A program made the position numbers and the translations under genes. Below are positions 21,591 to 34,289 of a stretch of DNA of 64,000 nt, piece by piece. Source of the DNA: Omphalotus guepiniiformis (taxonomy: Eukaryota; Basidiomycota; Agaricomycetes; Agaricales; Omphalotaceae). The stretch is taken from the NCBI GenBank assembly GCA_028554645.1, contig JAQOOI010000053.1:294748-358747 (forward strand), written 5' to 3'. The notes under the pieces are model-generated. The model was not told the DNA's origin. It did not search any database and saw only the letters and a program-made list of their open reading frames with translations. The first letter of the stretch is position 1. Each line of letters begins with the position of its first letter.

Positions 21591-24500
21591 ATTCACCTTC
21601 TTGCACACTAAGGCACTCAATAGCTCGAAGCTGGCCTTACATTGACCGTTCTCCCACCGGTATACCCACTGCCCTTCCCAACCCCCAACGTCGCCTTCGA
21701 AGGCATGCAGGGTACATCCAGCGCAATTGTCTATGGTATCTCTGTCCATCTCGAGGTAACGTCTGCCTATCCTTCATATTCCTTGAATTCTCAACTCAAT
21801 ATATTCATTTGGGATCTCGTAGGAATGGACGAAAGATAAATCCAAAATCAAGTACATGAAAAGTATGAAAGCAGTCGTACGTCGAGGGCTGTTTCGGTGT
21901 TGAGAGCCAGCGTTGGTTGGGCGGGTTGAACAATATATGCCGAATACTAATTGATTGTGAATTAGAGTGCGTATTTGCTCTTCCTTCTTCAACGTATCTT
22001 ACGCTTTTTTCAGGTATTCACGAATCTGAGGTTTTTTCCCATCGTTATGACCCCGAATGTATGCTGACTTGGATCACCCTTACATGTTTTGCATCAGCAA
22101 ATGGATGGTTGATGGGTCACAGTCCAGCTTGGGTGCCTTTGACCTCCCGCTTCGCCATGTCAGCATTCTAGTTCGCATTCACATACATCCCCCCATCTAC
22201 CTCACCGCCTATTCACCTTACCAACCATCAGACTCATCCCGTGCAACCTGCGCTTGTGGCTACATGACTCCATTCTCCTCCATGCCGCATACACACCTTA
22301 GAGTATACTCATGCTGGCATACGCATACTCCAACGTGAACTTCATCAGCTCCAACGCGAACCACACGCTCATCCTCTCCCTCAGCCCAACGAGCCTCCTC
22401 CGTCAAACATGCAGCATCAAGCAGGAAAATACGACAAATTCATGTACTCATCTGTGTTGCTAGCGTGCCGTCAGGTGCGGGTGGGACGCTGGAGGAGAAC
22501 AGCGAGGATAATGTGTTGGTGGTGAGTTTGAGTGATGGGAGCGGGATGATTGGGAAGGAGGGGTTGTGTTTAAGGAGGTTGTGACAGCCGTGGCGGAGGG
22601 AAAGGGAAAGAAGGCGTAGATGATTATGGAGCGGTTGAAGTGAAGGTTGGCGAGCAAGGAGACAAAATAACACCCAACCCTCCTCTTAATTCGAATCTTT
22701 TCAACTCTTACACCTCTGATTGATACAGGACCCCTACCTTGACCCTTGACCCTTAATATGGTATCTAGGGCGTGTGCGTGGGGTGAAATTTTCCTCTTCG
22801 GGTGGTGGTGGGTGGTGGTTTGAGAAGGTCTGATTTTGGATTGCGGAAGGCGTTTGGGTGGATATGATGTGGTCCTTGCCTGGGACGGGAAACGAGGATT
22901 TTGTAATGGCGGCGGAAGACTGTTGGCAACGACAAACATGGACCCATGCTTTTGTTCCATCAGGCTGCTGTGCCTATGTTACGAGCGTTTTACGATGTTG
23001 AGGTTGGAGGGGAACACGAGCAAAGATGAAGAAGCGAAGGAAGAATGGGAAGGAGGAGTTTGAGATGAGACAAGCATGTCGGAAAGCATTTCAAATTGAT
23101 GTATTTGGGTGGATGCCAACATATGCGTGGGTTTCATATGTAAAGTGTACGCAGCTTCATCCGTGCCTATAAATACCAAAATTCAGGAAAAGAAACCCCC
23201 CCTCTTGCCTGGACTCGCAAATAAACTTTTGTCAATCCAGGAATCACCCAAATTATACTTCGCCCTGCTGCCCTGACGTTTCATCCGAAAGTCGCACAAA
23301 ACAATACTGCAGTGGCTCGAGGGTTGAGCCAGCAAGCCGTACGTCCAAAACACGAAAGAAGTGTGGGGAAAGAAAGAACATGGAAGGAAAAGGAAAGATC
23401 AGAAAAAAAAACATGACGTTCAAGACGAGAATTGGACACAGTCCTTACAACCTCCACTCACGGACGACTCACGCACAACCTCATATTCAATCTAGAAGCA
23501 GCGAAGATAAGGGCACAGGAAGTTTTGGGATGTAAGGAAGGTGTAGGAGTTGGGAGGATAGTATTTCAATGTGAGTTCCTCGTACATGCCATACCCCACA
23601 TACCTCGTATTCAGTTCTTAACCTTTCACCTTCGTTCTCCTCCGCACCTTTACTAACCTCCTCACGCGAAACTTAGTTTTATAGTCGTACACAAACTCGC
23701 AGTCCCATTCAAGATTGTTAAGCAGATATGCTGAACAAAATACACATACCACTTCAGCACTATTTGTAAACACGTCCCGAACGAGATATGCGTTCTGGTG
23801 TGGGGCAATTAGGAGTAGCGAAGTGGTAAGGGCGACGAGATTGTGTACGCTTCAATGTATAAGGTGGGTCGTGGATCACATCTTTTCAGTTTCTTTCTTT
23901 CTCTTTGTTTCTGCGTGGGTGCCCATTTGCGTTTTTCTTCTTTTGTATTGTGTACAATAGACCATTGGCATCACCAGTTCCATGTTCCGTGCTTTCTGAA
24001 GCTCATTTTCACTTTCAAACCGGTTTCTTCCGGCTTTCTTGCTTTCTCTTTCCCTCGTAACCGTGCTTCCCCATCCATTTCTTCTTCCCTCATTCGCATA
24101 TTCACCATGACTTTGGATTGACATGTTCCTGTTAGTATTTAATGTACTAATATCCGCCATGTTATAGACTGACATCAGGTATGATTTGCTCGACTACTGT
24201 CCTCATGAACCGGTCGGTACCCGCCTTGCTCGTACTCATGCTCACATTCACATCGACATCGACATCATCACTCGTACCCGCATCTGTAATTAATTGCCAA
24301 ATTTAACTATACACATTTGCCTTCGCGCTCCTCGTATTGCTCCTGTCCGCGCAATCACAAATACGATTTAATTCACTTTTGCACATTCAGTTGCGCTTCG
24401 TTGCTTACTGCTGTTCACTCATCTCACAGAACCTAGGTCAAGAAACCGGCATTCGATCACATTATTGCACTGGTGCACGCGTCGCAAACGAGCCATGTGT

Positions 24501-24759
24501 TCTGGTCTGGGAGTAGTGAGGCGGTGAGGTTGCGTTTCAGCATACGGGTTGTTGGTCATAAAGTTCACTCATGCCTACCTCGCCGCTACCACTTTCTCTG
24601 AATACAATATGACACGCTACGCAGGAACGAGAGAGGGATGATCAACCCAAAGGGCTGTATACATACGAGAGTACTTCAATTCTATGTCTCATCAATTACC
24701 AACGTCGTGAAATGATATTTTAAACATTTACATAATCTTTCAATGCAATCCACTGAACG
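21591..24759. other. Region with weak coding fragments only
   Basis: Scattered short plus-strand stretches look coding (for example SGAGGTLEENSEDN and VVSLSDGSGMIGKEG near 22470-22560; TSRTRYAFWCGAIRSSEV near 23775; ASQTSHVFWSGSSEAVRLR near 24480) but do not join into one gene and show no known domain. The last two resemble each other and may come from a duplicated or repeated exon. The minus-strand open frame at 22460-22960 is low complexity and not supported. Confidence 0.35.
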
Positions 24760-26010
24760 TTCGCAATCCTCATCCTCATACTCATACTCACCCATCAAAC
24801 TAACATCCTTCTCCAAAACCCTACTAACCCTATCAACACTCTCCTCCACATCCCTGCGCGTTCGCGGGCTTCGCGTTCACGTAAGAGCTCCTCAACGAGA
24901 GATTCGACGTGCGTAGCAAGTTCTTCTTGTCGTGACCGATGTGCATCAATTTTCTGATTGCAGGCTTCGTACATGTCAGTTGTTTCGTCGAGTTGGTCTC
25001 TCATAAAGGTTAATTTCTACAAGCAAGTCATCAACGTGTGAGAAACACGCAGACAAGACAGACTCACCTCTTTGAGAGCCGCTGCGAGAGGTTCTAGTCT
25101 TTCTCGAATCTGGTTCCCTCATGGTCCTCCTTCATCATATCATTCTCATCCTCAAGGTTGTAAATCTGTTCTGCCAACTTCTCCATCACCTGGTTTGGGC
25201 TCTCAATCTCTGCGTCCTTTTCCTCTGATTCCTGTTCAAGATGCTCGAGCGCAGCTTCAAATCTGTTTTGTAATTCATTCATGCTGTTTTCAAGCTCGGA
25301 TAAAGACGGAGATGTTCGGCGAGGACCTATTTAGAAAAATCTATTTGGTTACTCAAATGTTCCAGGAAGAAACAAAACTCGCACTTACATCATGCAAGTC
25401 TTCAATCTGTTGCTTATGGTCGTCCACCTGGCCTCTCCATTCCTCCTCGACATCCAAGACGATCCTTATGATGCTCAGCCATCAGTCTGATCCTTCCTCT
25501 CAACATCGTCCTCCTTCTGCTGCAGCTCAATCAACACCGCCGCCAACTGATCCTTCAGCACATTCAGATCTTCCTCCACCGCTTCCCTCCCCTCCCTCTC
25601 CTCCAACATCTGCGCTCGGCTGTAAGTACGCTCGATCGAGTCTGCCTCTCGCCTACGATGGAGCTCTTCAATAGTAAGCCTCAGCGACATCTCATCCAAC
25701 AAATCCATCTTATCATCTTCCTTCTGATCCAAATCAAGCGCTTGTTCCGTCAAAGTCGCCTTCAGATCATCGTTCTCTCCTTCAAGTTCATCACTCTTGT
25801 GGTGATGATGACCAGCGACCGACGCATCGCCCTTACTCTCCACGAGCTCTTGCAATCTCTCAAGATCTCAATCTCCGCTATATTATCCTCCAACACTCCC
25901 CTCACATTTTCCAACTCGTTTTCAACTCTGCGTTCCTTGATTCAGCTTCGCAAAGCGCAATGTCACCCCCTGTACCAGACGACCGTCTACGTCGAAGGTC
26001 CCGAATCTCT
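24760..26010 (-). pseudogene. Centrosomin N-terminal/Mto1-like coiled-coil gene, decayed
   Basis: Minus-strand segments form a long Glu/Lys/Leu heptad coiled coil (ELEGENDDLKATLTEQAL, DEMSLRLTIEELHRR, then AALEHLEQESEEKDAEI, YNLEDENDMMKEDHEG, then EQIDAHRSRQEELA-like text). In related basidiomycete proteins this pattern follows a centrosomin N-terminal motif that recruits gamma-tubulin complexes. The frame is broken at least four times by single-base shifts: near 25915, 25860, 25450-25485 and 24855. The N-terminal part is missing and the upstream DNA is permease-like. Family assignment rests on overall coiled-coil similarity, so it is tentative; the decay is clear. Confidence 0.55.
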
Positions 26011-26164
26011 CGAATGCTTTGGTTATAGCATATGGATACGAAGCAACTGCGAAACAAAGTCAGAACAATGTAAGTTTTCGACCAAGCAAGGAGTAGAAAC
26101 GGATGGAAGGGACAGCGAGACGATTGAAATATCAACAATAACGAAAAGAACTCACGATTTGAAA

Positions 26165-26745
26165 CGAAATTATAGGCGTCGCCTGGGAGTACGGCCACGA
26201 TAACTACTGATGAGACAAACCAATGTAGAACGAGTCCCGCAGCGGGCGTGTTGAACGGATCGTTGGAGGCAAAGATGTGAGAGAAAGGGAGGAAACCCAA
26301 ACGGCCTAGTTCTTGATTCACTAAGGTAAAATTCAGCTTGACGATGTAGAACAGAGTGAATGGACATACAACGGCCGTGCGTGAATAGCACCGACATGAC
26401 GTTTCCGAGGGCACTTAGTGCAACAAATACGCTGAGAGCTTGCTCAGCTTGCGGGCCGAACATGTTGCGGAAGTACAATGCGCTACAAGAGAGAGAAAAA
26501 ACACGTCAGAGAAAATAAGGTACAGCTGGAAGAAAGACTGACGCAATTGTTTGTTTTGAGTGGATAATCTCCTCCTTTGACACAGCAGCGAAGTACGCTA
26601 CATTTATGAACAGGTAGACCAAAGTAACAGAGGCAATTGCAATAGGACCTGCGATTTTGACTGTGCGGACAGGGTTGCGGACTTCGGAGAGAGCGTAGTT
26701 GACGTTGGAGTATCTGATGGAAGACCTATGTGTCACGAAGGTTCA
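26165..26745 (-). pseudogene. Amino-acid permease (LAT/methionine permease-like) fragment
   Basis: Internal part of a membrane amino-acid permease. One exon reads YSNVNYALSEVRNPVRTVK, then IAGPIAIASVTLVYLFINVAYFAAVSKEEI. The next reads ALSVFVALSALGNVMSVLF and a third contains FVSSVVIVAVLPGDAYNF. The order and introns match the family. The N-terminal membrane helices and the C-terminus are absent: downstream the frame runs straight into the coiled-coil pseudogene without the next exon, and upstream an unrelated coding fragment lies instead. It is a fragment, not a working transporter. Confidence 0.75.
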
Positions 26746-26879
26746 GAAACGAGGCCAAAAGAACAGAGATAAGTACCGAAGATGAGGGTGGAGTAGGTTA
26801 TTGTATCTGTGTTTTTTTTTAATGAAAATTCGTAAACGGATGGATATTGACGGTAAGGTGGGGGGACATACCACGATTG

Positions 26880-27170
26880 GTTTAGTAGGATAGCAATGAC
26901 CTTTGTCCCTTTCCCCTCTTCGTGATCAGATCCTTCCTCCTCGACGAGATTTCGTACGATTTTTGCAGCACGTCTGACTGCGTTTCCTGCTCTTCCCCAT
27001 CCGATGGTCTTTAGTTCTTCGGGTTTGTTCGACGAGCGATATACGAATAGAGGGTGGTTGGGTGAATGTTCACGATGGAATCCGTAAAGTTGCCAGAGAT
27101 TGAGGGGATTCGTCGAGAGGAGGAAGAGACCACGTTGGAGAGTTCTGCCCTTGTGGTGTTTTGTAGTTGT
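26880..27170 (-). pseudogene. AMP-binding enzyme-like N-terminal fragment
   Basis: A continuous minus-strand frame contains NPLNLWQLYGFHREHSPNHP, then LFVYRSSNKPEELKTIGWG, RAGNAVRRAAKIVRN, an acidic stretch and TKVIAILLNQSW. This resembles the first ~90 residues of fungal adenylate-forming enzymes (H-x-nPdhplFvY then I-W-x-AV-RAA). The rest of such an enzyme (about 450 residues) is absent, and permease sequence follows. The assignment is by pattern only. Confidence 0.4.
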
Positions 27171-27902
27171 TGTTCATCGATATCTTTGAGTGAAATATGC
27201 GCGTGAATTCGAGACGAGCATGAGCATGATAGTTTATGTGAATTACCTTTGGTATAACTTTCTACTACTACTTTCTTTCTTTTGAAGTGACTCGGAGGGA
27301 TCGACACGAGAATGGTTAAGATGTTGGCAAGTATTGGCGAAAATTTCTGATAAATTGGAAATGAAAAGATGTCCAAACTCTTTAACGCGAAGGTCATGGA
27401 AAAGGTACGAACCTGTTCAACCCTCTGGGCGCTGGGCGCTGAAAGCAGTGCGTACTCTGTAACTTTGTATCTGCTTTGTATTCCCATCTTTCCGGTTAAA
27501 TGTATGATGCATGATGGTGATGCATGATAAACAGAACCGCGGGACTCGAAGTTGGGGCAAATAGAAGTAAGCTGGCTATGCACACTGACAGATGATGGAT
27601 GGAATTTCAATGAGCCGCGCTACGCCTTTCATGGATGACCAGAGATGGTAGGGACAGTAACACCAAGTACCAACCAAGTACTGAGTACTGAGCGCTGAGC
27701 ATTGAAAGTAAATGAAAGGGAATTAGTAACCGTCAGCACAACGAGTTTGATTGTTCTGCACTCGAAAATAAGTAGCTTTTCTGAGTTTTCACTACATACA
27801 AGCAAACTATTAAAACCACAGAAACATATGCCTTTTACATTTTAACACAACATAACTACACCACACCAACACCACTAAGACTCGTACCAAACACTAAAAG
27901 TA
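27171..27902. other. Intergenic between two pseudogenes
   Basis: No domain recognised. The minus-strand open frame extending up to 27610 lacks family features. The 27640-27900 part is AT-rich and probably the 3' flank of the glutaminase-like gene. Confidence 0.5.
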
Positions 27903-30900
27903 CTAAGCACCAGCACCTCCCACCAACGTAACATTCCCAACACCTCCTTCCCCAAACTCAACAACCCAAGCATCACCACCATCAACATCCAACCCACCAA
28001 CAGGACTCAACACTCCAACCCCACCAACACTCGCACTCTGACTAACAACCAACCTTCCCTCCTCCGCACCCGCACCCGCACCAACACCAGGTACAATCCC
28101 CAATTCCACCGTCAAATTCGTACCCGCCATCTCGACCCTAACGAAATCAAAAGCCCCCGCATCGAGGACGAGCAGCGCTCCAAGAGGCGTGATAAACACC
28201 CTCCTACGAACGGAGTCGCGTACTGCTACCTCGACCGTGTTATCACTCGAGCTCAATACGTTCCCGCCAAAAGCTTGTCAGCCAAAATCAGGGTCGATGA
28301 TGAAGGTTCCCATACCCATTGCGTGTCCCGAGAAATTAGGTCCATAGTCCCCGGAGTAAGCGTCCCAAGCTAGGGTATCTGCGAATGAGTGGAAGGATGC
28401 CGATGCGAACCCTCCTTCGTCGATGTTTGATAGTGGTCCACTAAGTCCACCGAAACCTACTCGGAGGAGGTAAAAGTCGGAAGGGGATGATTCGAATGCG
28501 AATATGAGTGGGAGAGCATTAAGTCCTGAACCATAGTGGTGTTCAATTCGCATTAGTTTGCCGCCGTAGATGTTGTCCCTTGAGATACGTGTATGAGGAG
28601 AGTTATCGGAATGAGAGAGGGCGAGGAAACTCACCAGTACCGCCTTGCGTTCCCGTTATACCCCCAATGCGCAATGACAGGTTGATACGCCAAAATCGAA
28701 TTAAGAGCATTAACAGCAGTCGTACTATCGTTGAAATACGTGCTCCAAACATAAACACCCTCTTGTCCAGTCGAATCCCAAGCCATTTCCGATCCAAACC
28801 TACCCCCAACAATCAGTATCAACTCAATCACATAGCAGCTATAGCGAAACTCACGGAAACCTCTCCCCTTTCCAAACCTCCCACCTCTCCCTCATCCTAC
28901 TCTCAACCAAGTCGCATTCCCACTCCACCCCTCCCCCTCCCTCCTCAAATCATCCTAATAACAGTCTCACCCATCAACCCATCATCCACAAAACCCACAC
29001 CAGTCAACGTCGATACCGTAAGCACCGCTTGACTAAGATACCACTCCCATCCATGCTCAGGTTGCGTCAGCAATGCAGGATAATTCCTCGCAACGCGGTA
29101 AAGCGCCCAATACGCTGCGATGACGTGGACGTAATCGTATGAACGGTCAGTTGCGTATGATTCGGGTTGAGTCCAGGACCACCAGTTTGTCCAGTCTATT
29201 GAGGTTGGGTAGGTGTAGTTTGGGACTAGGGAGGGTTCGTAGAAGAAGATTGACTATAAGGAGGTGAGGTGAGATTGGTGAGTAGAGGAAGAGGGAGAGG
29301 GGAGGGAGCGTACTTTTTTTACGGTTCCTGAGAAATGTTCACTATAAGTCAATAAAGCCGTAAACAAGAGAATCAAATCTTACCATTAGCATTCTGATTC
29401 CTCCCCCAAAGCGTCTCATTAATAAACCTCTCCATCTTCGACACCTCCTCCTGATTAGGCTGTACAAACTGTTTCATCGAAGCAGCCAACCAAGATCCCG
29501 CACCAGCTTCATCTTCAAGTCCAGGAATCCAAGCTCTGTCACGAAAACTCAAACTCAGTCTGAATCAGAAGCCCATTCATCAACTCTTACCTCGGATCAT
29601 TCAAAACAGGCGCATTAACCTCCCTATCATAACTAATAACACTCGGCGCCCTCCCAAACGGATCTTCATCATCATCAAACCACGACTCCGTCGTTAAAAA
29701 CCCACCCAAATCACCTACAACCTCTGTCGCCGCTTTCGTAACAAGATAATTGACCGTCTGAAGTGTCCCATCCTCATACAAAATCTCCACCCTCGACCGA
29801 CCCCAAGTACGAGGAACAACATCATACCCAACCCAAGGTTCCGTGCGCGCGTCCGAATTGGTGTCAAATCCAATGCACCAGACGGTTCAACAGTGATATT
29901 TCCAACGGGTCTCCCATAATTGAGAAAAAGTTTCCCAACTTGATCCATCGAAACAATAGTCCCAGGAATCGTAACACCCAAAGGTTTCCCAGCCCCCACA
30001 ACACCATCCTCAATCCTCCTAATCTCATCAACAATCTAAATTCCAACCCATACGTCTGTGTTTCGTTCACCTGAAGAATCGCCGAGGTCGGAGCGTTCCA
30101 CGGAGTGACGTTGGCACATTCATTTTGTGCGTAGGCGAGGGTGTGGAATTGCCATTCGTAGAGACCTTCAAAGGTTTGGGATTGGTAGAAGGGTGTTAGG
30201 GAGGTTGATTCGGGGAGAAATCGCCAGCCTTCGAGGGGTGAGGTGGTGTTTGTGGCTGGGAGGACGAGGAGGGGTGGGAGGGTACCGAGGAGGGGGGTTA
30301 CTTGGACGTAGCTGGAGATGGAGTGAGTGAGAGGGCGTTGAAAAAGTTAAGGAAGGTGACTCACCCGGCATCTTGTCCAATGTAGGGGTCGAAAAGGCTA
30401 CAGAGATTGTTTGTGTCTGTTGCAGTACGTCCAGTGAAAATCTTTGAGAAAGAGATGAGTTCGTTACACCATTTCGTTCATTAAAAAGAACCGTACATTG
30501 TTGAATTCCAACGGTGCACCCAAAGCTCCAATCTCTACTGCTTCCTTCTGCGAATTGGTGACGTCGAACAGGAACTGGAGTACCCCGTCTTGACTAACGA
30601 CCCATCGTCGCGTGATGTTCAACAACGAACCACTCGGCAACGTAGGGCTCAAATTCGCAGCTGCGAGCGTCGTACCCGCAACCTGTTCCGCAGTAACCTT
30701 TTTTCGACTCGTAGAAGAATCCCCATTAACCCATGAAGTCGACCCAACAGTTCGTACTCTGAACGTGATGTCACCGAGATGATAATTCCCATTTCGAGCG
30801 CGGTCGGACATCATGTCAGTTGGGATGAAGTTGAAGCTGCCATTCAGGGTGGTGAGAGAATAGAGGGTTTGGGAATCTTTGACGAGTTGGATGGAGAATG

Positions 30901-31036
30901 TTGAGGTGTTGAAAGTTGAAAACCCGTCAGAGAGACCGAGCGTGTCATTTTGAGCTGAGACGGGATGGATAAAAATGGTGAAGAGGACGAAGACGCCGAT
31001 GAATAGATCATATACGAGTAACATCCTATTGAACAC
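27903..31036 (-). pseudogene. Secreted glutaminase A-like protein (DUF5127/DUF4965/DUF1793 type), broken
   Basis: Multi-exon minus-strand gene. It starts with a signal peptide (MLLVYDLFIGVFVLFTIF ending near PVSAQ), then the N-terminal domain (SLTTLNGSFNFIPTDMMS, LLNITRRWVVSQDGVLQF), a middle part (GKPLGVTIPGTIVSMDQVG, VEILYEDGTLQTVNYL) and the C-terminal domain (SFHSFADTLAWDAYSGDYG, GHAMGMGTFIIDPDFG). The family hydrolyses L-glutamine outside the cell. There are three lesions: a single-base shift near 30022 (after TYGLEF), another near 29855 (before DARTEPWVGYDVV), and an in-frame TGA at 28278-28280 where the family has Trp. All domains are otherwise present, so inactivation is recent, or the shifts are assembly errors. 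Confidence 0.8.
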
Positions 31037-31684
31037 AACAAGTTAGATAGAAACGAAAAGAAGAACGAATCTTGAGCACGAACGTGTAACGACTAAAATC
31101 CCTGTACCGATGAGAGTAAATCAGTCACCAGAAAATGGTATACATCCACATAGGTATATATACCTCAAAGTCCCTATGATTCTTCCGCACGTCCATACGA
31201 TCCTCGACCAAAGTACTTCAGAGCACATGAATACCTACTCCTCCTGGAGCACTTGTCGACTTCGCAATACGATATAGAACATCACGAGAGACTTGTCGAC
31301 ATGGTACTGCTGATAATGAAACGGTCCGAGCGGTATGTTCTCCGTTAGAGGGCCGAGATTTTTCGAGAAAAGGGCCCGCTGACGGCTAGTGGAGCACATG
31401 TTGCTATGAGCTGGCTGGCTCCCCGAGAATCAGGTCAATGCGGGTTTCTTCAAAGTGCTATCTTCCTTCGGCCTCCTCCTTGAATGTAGGCGATGCAGTT
31501 TCCGAAGAATAAAAGTTCTTGATTCCATTGCTCCTTCAAGATGCGCGCGTACTGGCAACCACGCCGCATGGCTTCGATGCTGGGTATGGCGGGAGACAGC
31601 CGATGAAGTATTCAGTATGACGATAATCTCAGTCTCGAGAATGATGTGAGAGGGTGTATGCGCAGAAAACGAAACACGGCGGTG
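31037..31684. other. 5' flank of glutaminase-like pseudogene
   Basis: Contains no recognised gene. It may keep the former promoter of the minus-strand pseudogene. Confidence 0.45.
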
Positions 31685-32300
31685 AAATTCACGGCTGTGG
31701 GCCAAGCGTTTTTGCGAGGGATTTTCCACGGGTAGAAACTACTCGCGTTTACCGTGGATTTCCGGCAGGTCAAAATTTGTAGTTTTTGTTAAATATTGGA
31801 CCCGTGAAAATGCGGAATAAAGGGGATATTTTAGATATTTTTTCAAAGACATGAAAGAATGAATTTTTACTCCCATTTTTATGTGCGCAAAATTCGGCAA
31901 AAGTCCTTTGTTTCTGTGAATTTTTTTTCTGATCAAAGGCATGAAGTTTTGGAGGCACAGAAATAGCACGTTTTTGTAAATAATTTTTGCACTGATAACA
32001 AATGAAACTTTGAACAAAGAAATACATAAAAATTTTACGCCATTAAAAGATATAATTTTCACGTAGCTAAAAACTCACATTTTTGACCAGATTTATTTAT
32101 ATCAAAAAGAACAAAATTTCAAAGGAGCTTTCGAACTGAGAAAAATTCAAGTTTTTACCAAAGAAAATTGATGCAAACACAAGATATTTTCGGAATGCAA
32201 ATACTGGGGATATATTTTAAATTTTTGAATGAAAAAAACAGATACAAAAATAAAATATTTTTACTTAGGTTTTTACGGGCCAAAAATTGGTGGGAGGTGA
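31685..32300. mobile_element. Diverged relative of the fold-back MITE
   Basis: Begins GCTGTGGGCCAAGCG, then TTTTTGCG and CTACTCGCGTTTACC, matching the left end of the element at 10375. The following ~550 bp is similarly AT-rich and without genes. A clear right inverted end is not found (GGGCCAAAAATT near 32277 is the best candidate), so the copy is diverged or truncated. Confidence 0.55.
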
Positions 32301-32585
32301 GGAAGTGGCTCATCGCCTACGCCATCGCCCGACCGCCGCCTCCGCACAGCGGCAGACCATCCGTCCGATCATCAGACTACCGTCGCTTCAAGACCCTCAG
32401 AGCCTCGACGGTCTCTATGAAACATGCAAACGCAGAATTTACGACTGATCGTTCACGAACATCGTTACAATACATCAAGACAAAAAGTAATCATACATGT
32501 GAAAATAAAGACAGCGGATTGAACTAGTAGATACAGACGAGATTGAGAATACATAAAATCCAAAAGAGCTTATAAAACACGCAAA

Positions 32586-33462
32586 TTATCCCTGATGTAC
32601 AGTCGTCACCAAATTGTCGATCTCTTCCACCAAATTCACAATTGTTTTCTGCCAAAGTCCCTCTCCTTCCAATCGAAAAATTTCTCGATGACTCCGTGAG
32701 CCTCCGCAGATGTCAATTCAAGGAGAGAATGAGAGGGAAATCTGACTTACAATCAACACAAGGCGCTCGTGGTCGCTCCAAACACATATCTTCCAGCACG
32801 ATATGTAGCAAACTCTCCACGCGATGGGAATGCCGGCACTCGATTCCTTCATACCACTGCTGAAGTTGGGATGGGTCCTGACGCCGCCACTCCTTTTCTC
32901 GACGTGCCGGATCGATGCTTCGGCCGACCTTCAGCAATTCCTCGCCCCCTGGTACCCTGTTCAATATCCGAAACGCATAAATTTTCCCCCGCCCATCGCT
33001 TCTCGACAGCTTCTTCTTCAACACCTCCTGGAACTTATCTGCTTCCCATTAGTCCTATCCCCACCTCCTCTGCTGCATTCACAAGCCCTACCTGTATCCA
33101 TCCAACCACAAAATCTCCTTTGGCACCTTCAAATCAACCTAGAAATCATTAATAGAGAACTCTAGCATCTCCACAACAACTTTACTGCTCACTTGATGGT
33201 CCTGAAGAACTTGTTGTAGCCTGGAAGGCCAATGTTGGTGGAGGAAGCAATTGAGGGAGACTGTGACACAGCCGCGCCGCCACGACGACCGTGTAAACGT
33301 CTGAACAATGAACGGCGACTCGACCTTGGACGTTAACATAGTCGAATACTTTCGAAATTCCGGCACGGTTCGACGACGATGAAAATGAAGCAACAAGCTT
33401 TCAGCGGACCACGAGCACCCGGTGTTCAACACGACCGTCGTCAAAGAAAGGCTAAGTAGCAA
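32586..33462 (-). CDS. T5orf172-domain (GIY-YIG-like) protein
   Basis: The core domain is encoded by 33040-32751 plus 32701-32586: KIYAFRILNRVPGGEELLK, VGRSIDPARREKEWRRQ, HRVESLLHIVLEDM, RAPCVDC and, after a 49-bp intron that splits the last Cys codon, SRSHREIFRLEGEG, ending TTVHQG. This is the fungal T5orf172/MUG113 pattern: a GIY-YIG-like fold with a conserved R-x2-D-x2-RR-x-EWRRQ helix and a C-x2-C-x3-H-x-EIF end, a putative DNA-binding or nuclease fold whose fungal role is unknown. Upstream exon-like segments at about 33145-33095 (VDLKVPKEILWLDGY) and 33462-33139 probably belong to it. The phase at the 33095/33040 junction does not fit cleanly, so the gene may have one frameshift. Confidence 0.7.
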
Positions 33463-33662
33463 TGCTCAGCTCGGAGTTCGCGACGGGCTCCTTTAAACCC
33501 GCCTCCTCGTCATGAAAGACATTCCCACTTCCTATTTATTTGTTCTGCAGCAGAAGAAATAGGTGCCATTCCGAGTCTAATTACGATAAGCTGCGACCAG
33601 ACGATGCTCGACAAGCGGGTGCACATACATGTTTCTCTGATCGCCTTTGATGTAATCTGGCG

Positions 33663-33772
33663 TCTCGGGATTGCACCAACCTGCGCTGCGATGTCTGCGA
33701 GGGAAGAATCCAGGTCCAGCGCCAGCATTGGCTCCAAACCCAAATATATCCCGAACAAGATCACCACTGTCA
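33663..33772 (-). repeat. ~110-bp dispersed segment, copy 1
   Basis: Matches 39482-39589 in the same orientation at high identity (block GCCAATGCTGGCGCTGGACC, then GCGCAGGTTGGTGCAAT). It sits at the broken end of a TOM1-like acidic fragment. The other copy lies inside an intron. Confidence 0.85.
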
Positions 33773-33779
33773 ATAAGGA

Positions 33780-34060
33780 GAGTGAAATACTCCTCCTCCG
33801 AAATCATGTCCAGTTCTTCATCGTCTTCTTCGTGGATATTTTGAATCGGACCTGAGAAAGATTTGGTTACCAATGCACACGAATGAATATGACAACATAC
33901 CTCCACTATCGTCTTCATCTTCCACTTCATCCCCCATGTCCTTAGGATCAATTTCACCGCGGATGTCCTGCATAATGCAAGTCAGCCGGGAGGATGATTA
34001 GTGACAGGAAACCCTACCGCAGCTTCGACATCTTCATCAACCGCACTCATGCCTGCGGAC
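33780..34060 (-). pseudogene. TOM1/HUWE1-like acidic-region fragment
   Basis: Minus-strand segments MSAVDEDVEA, DIRGEIDPKDMGDEVEDE and GPIQNIHEEDDEELD, separated by introns. They match the acidic stretch that precedes the UBM/HECT part in large fungal HECT ligases. The fragment ends in the ~110-bp dispersed segment. It lies downstream of the HECT remnant, so it is out of order relative to the main TOM1-like pseudogene at 35985-41620, which implies rearrangement. Confidence 0.6.
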
Positions 34061-34289
34061 CCTCTGAGTGAAATAGTATCTGATTTAGACTAAGGATCGG
34101 AGGTAGGTCTCATGACGGAACGGGTTAATGTAAACGCGGACATGGTGCAGTCTATGTAACACTAGATATCGCGCGACCAACACATTCGGAGGAAACGCGG
34201 GTCCAGGAAGGTCGAGGAAGTGTACATACTTTCCATGCAAACGCGTTGCTTCTTTCGAAACGTAGCACTAAGGTAACTGACTTCACTTA

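Noticed and set aside
27011..27610. 199-codon minus-strand frame
   Set aside because: It overlaps the AMP-binding-like fragment in another frame and has no family features; the alternative frame carries the recognisable motif.
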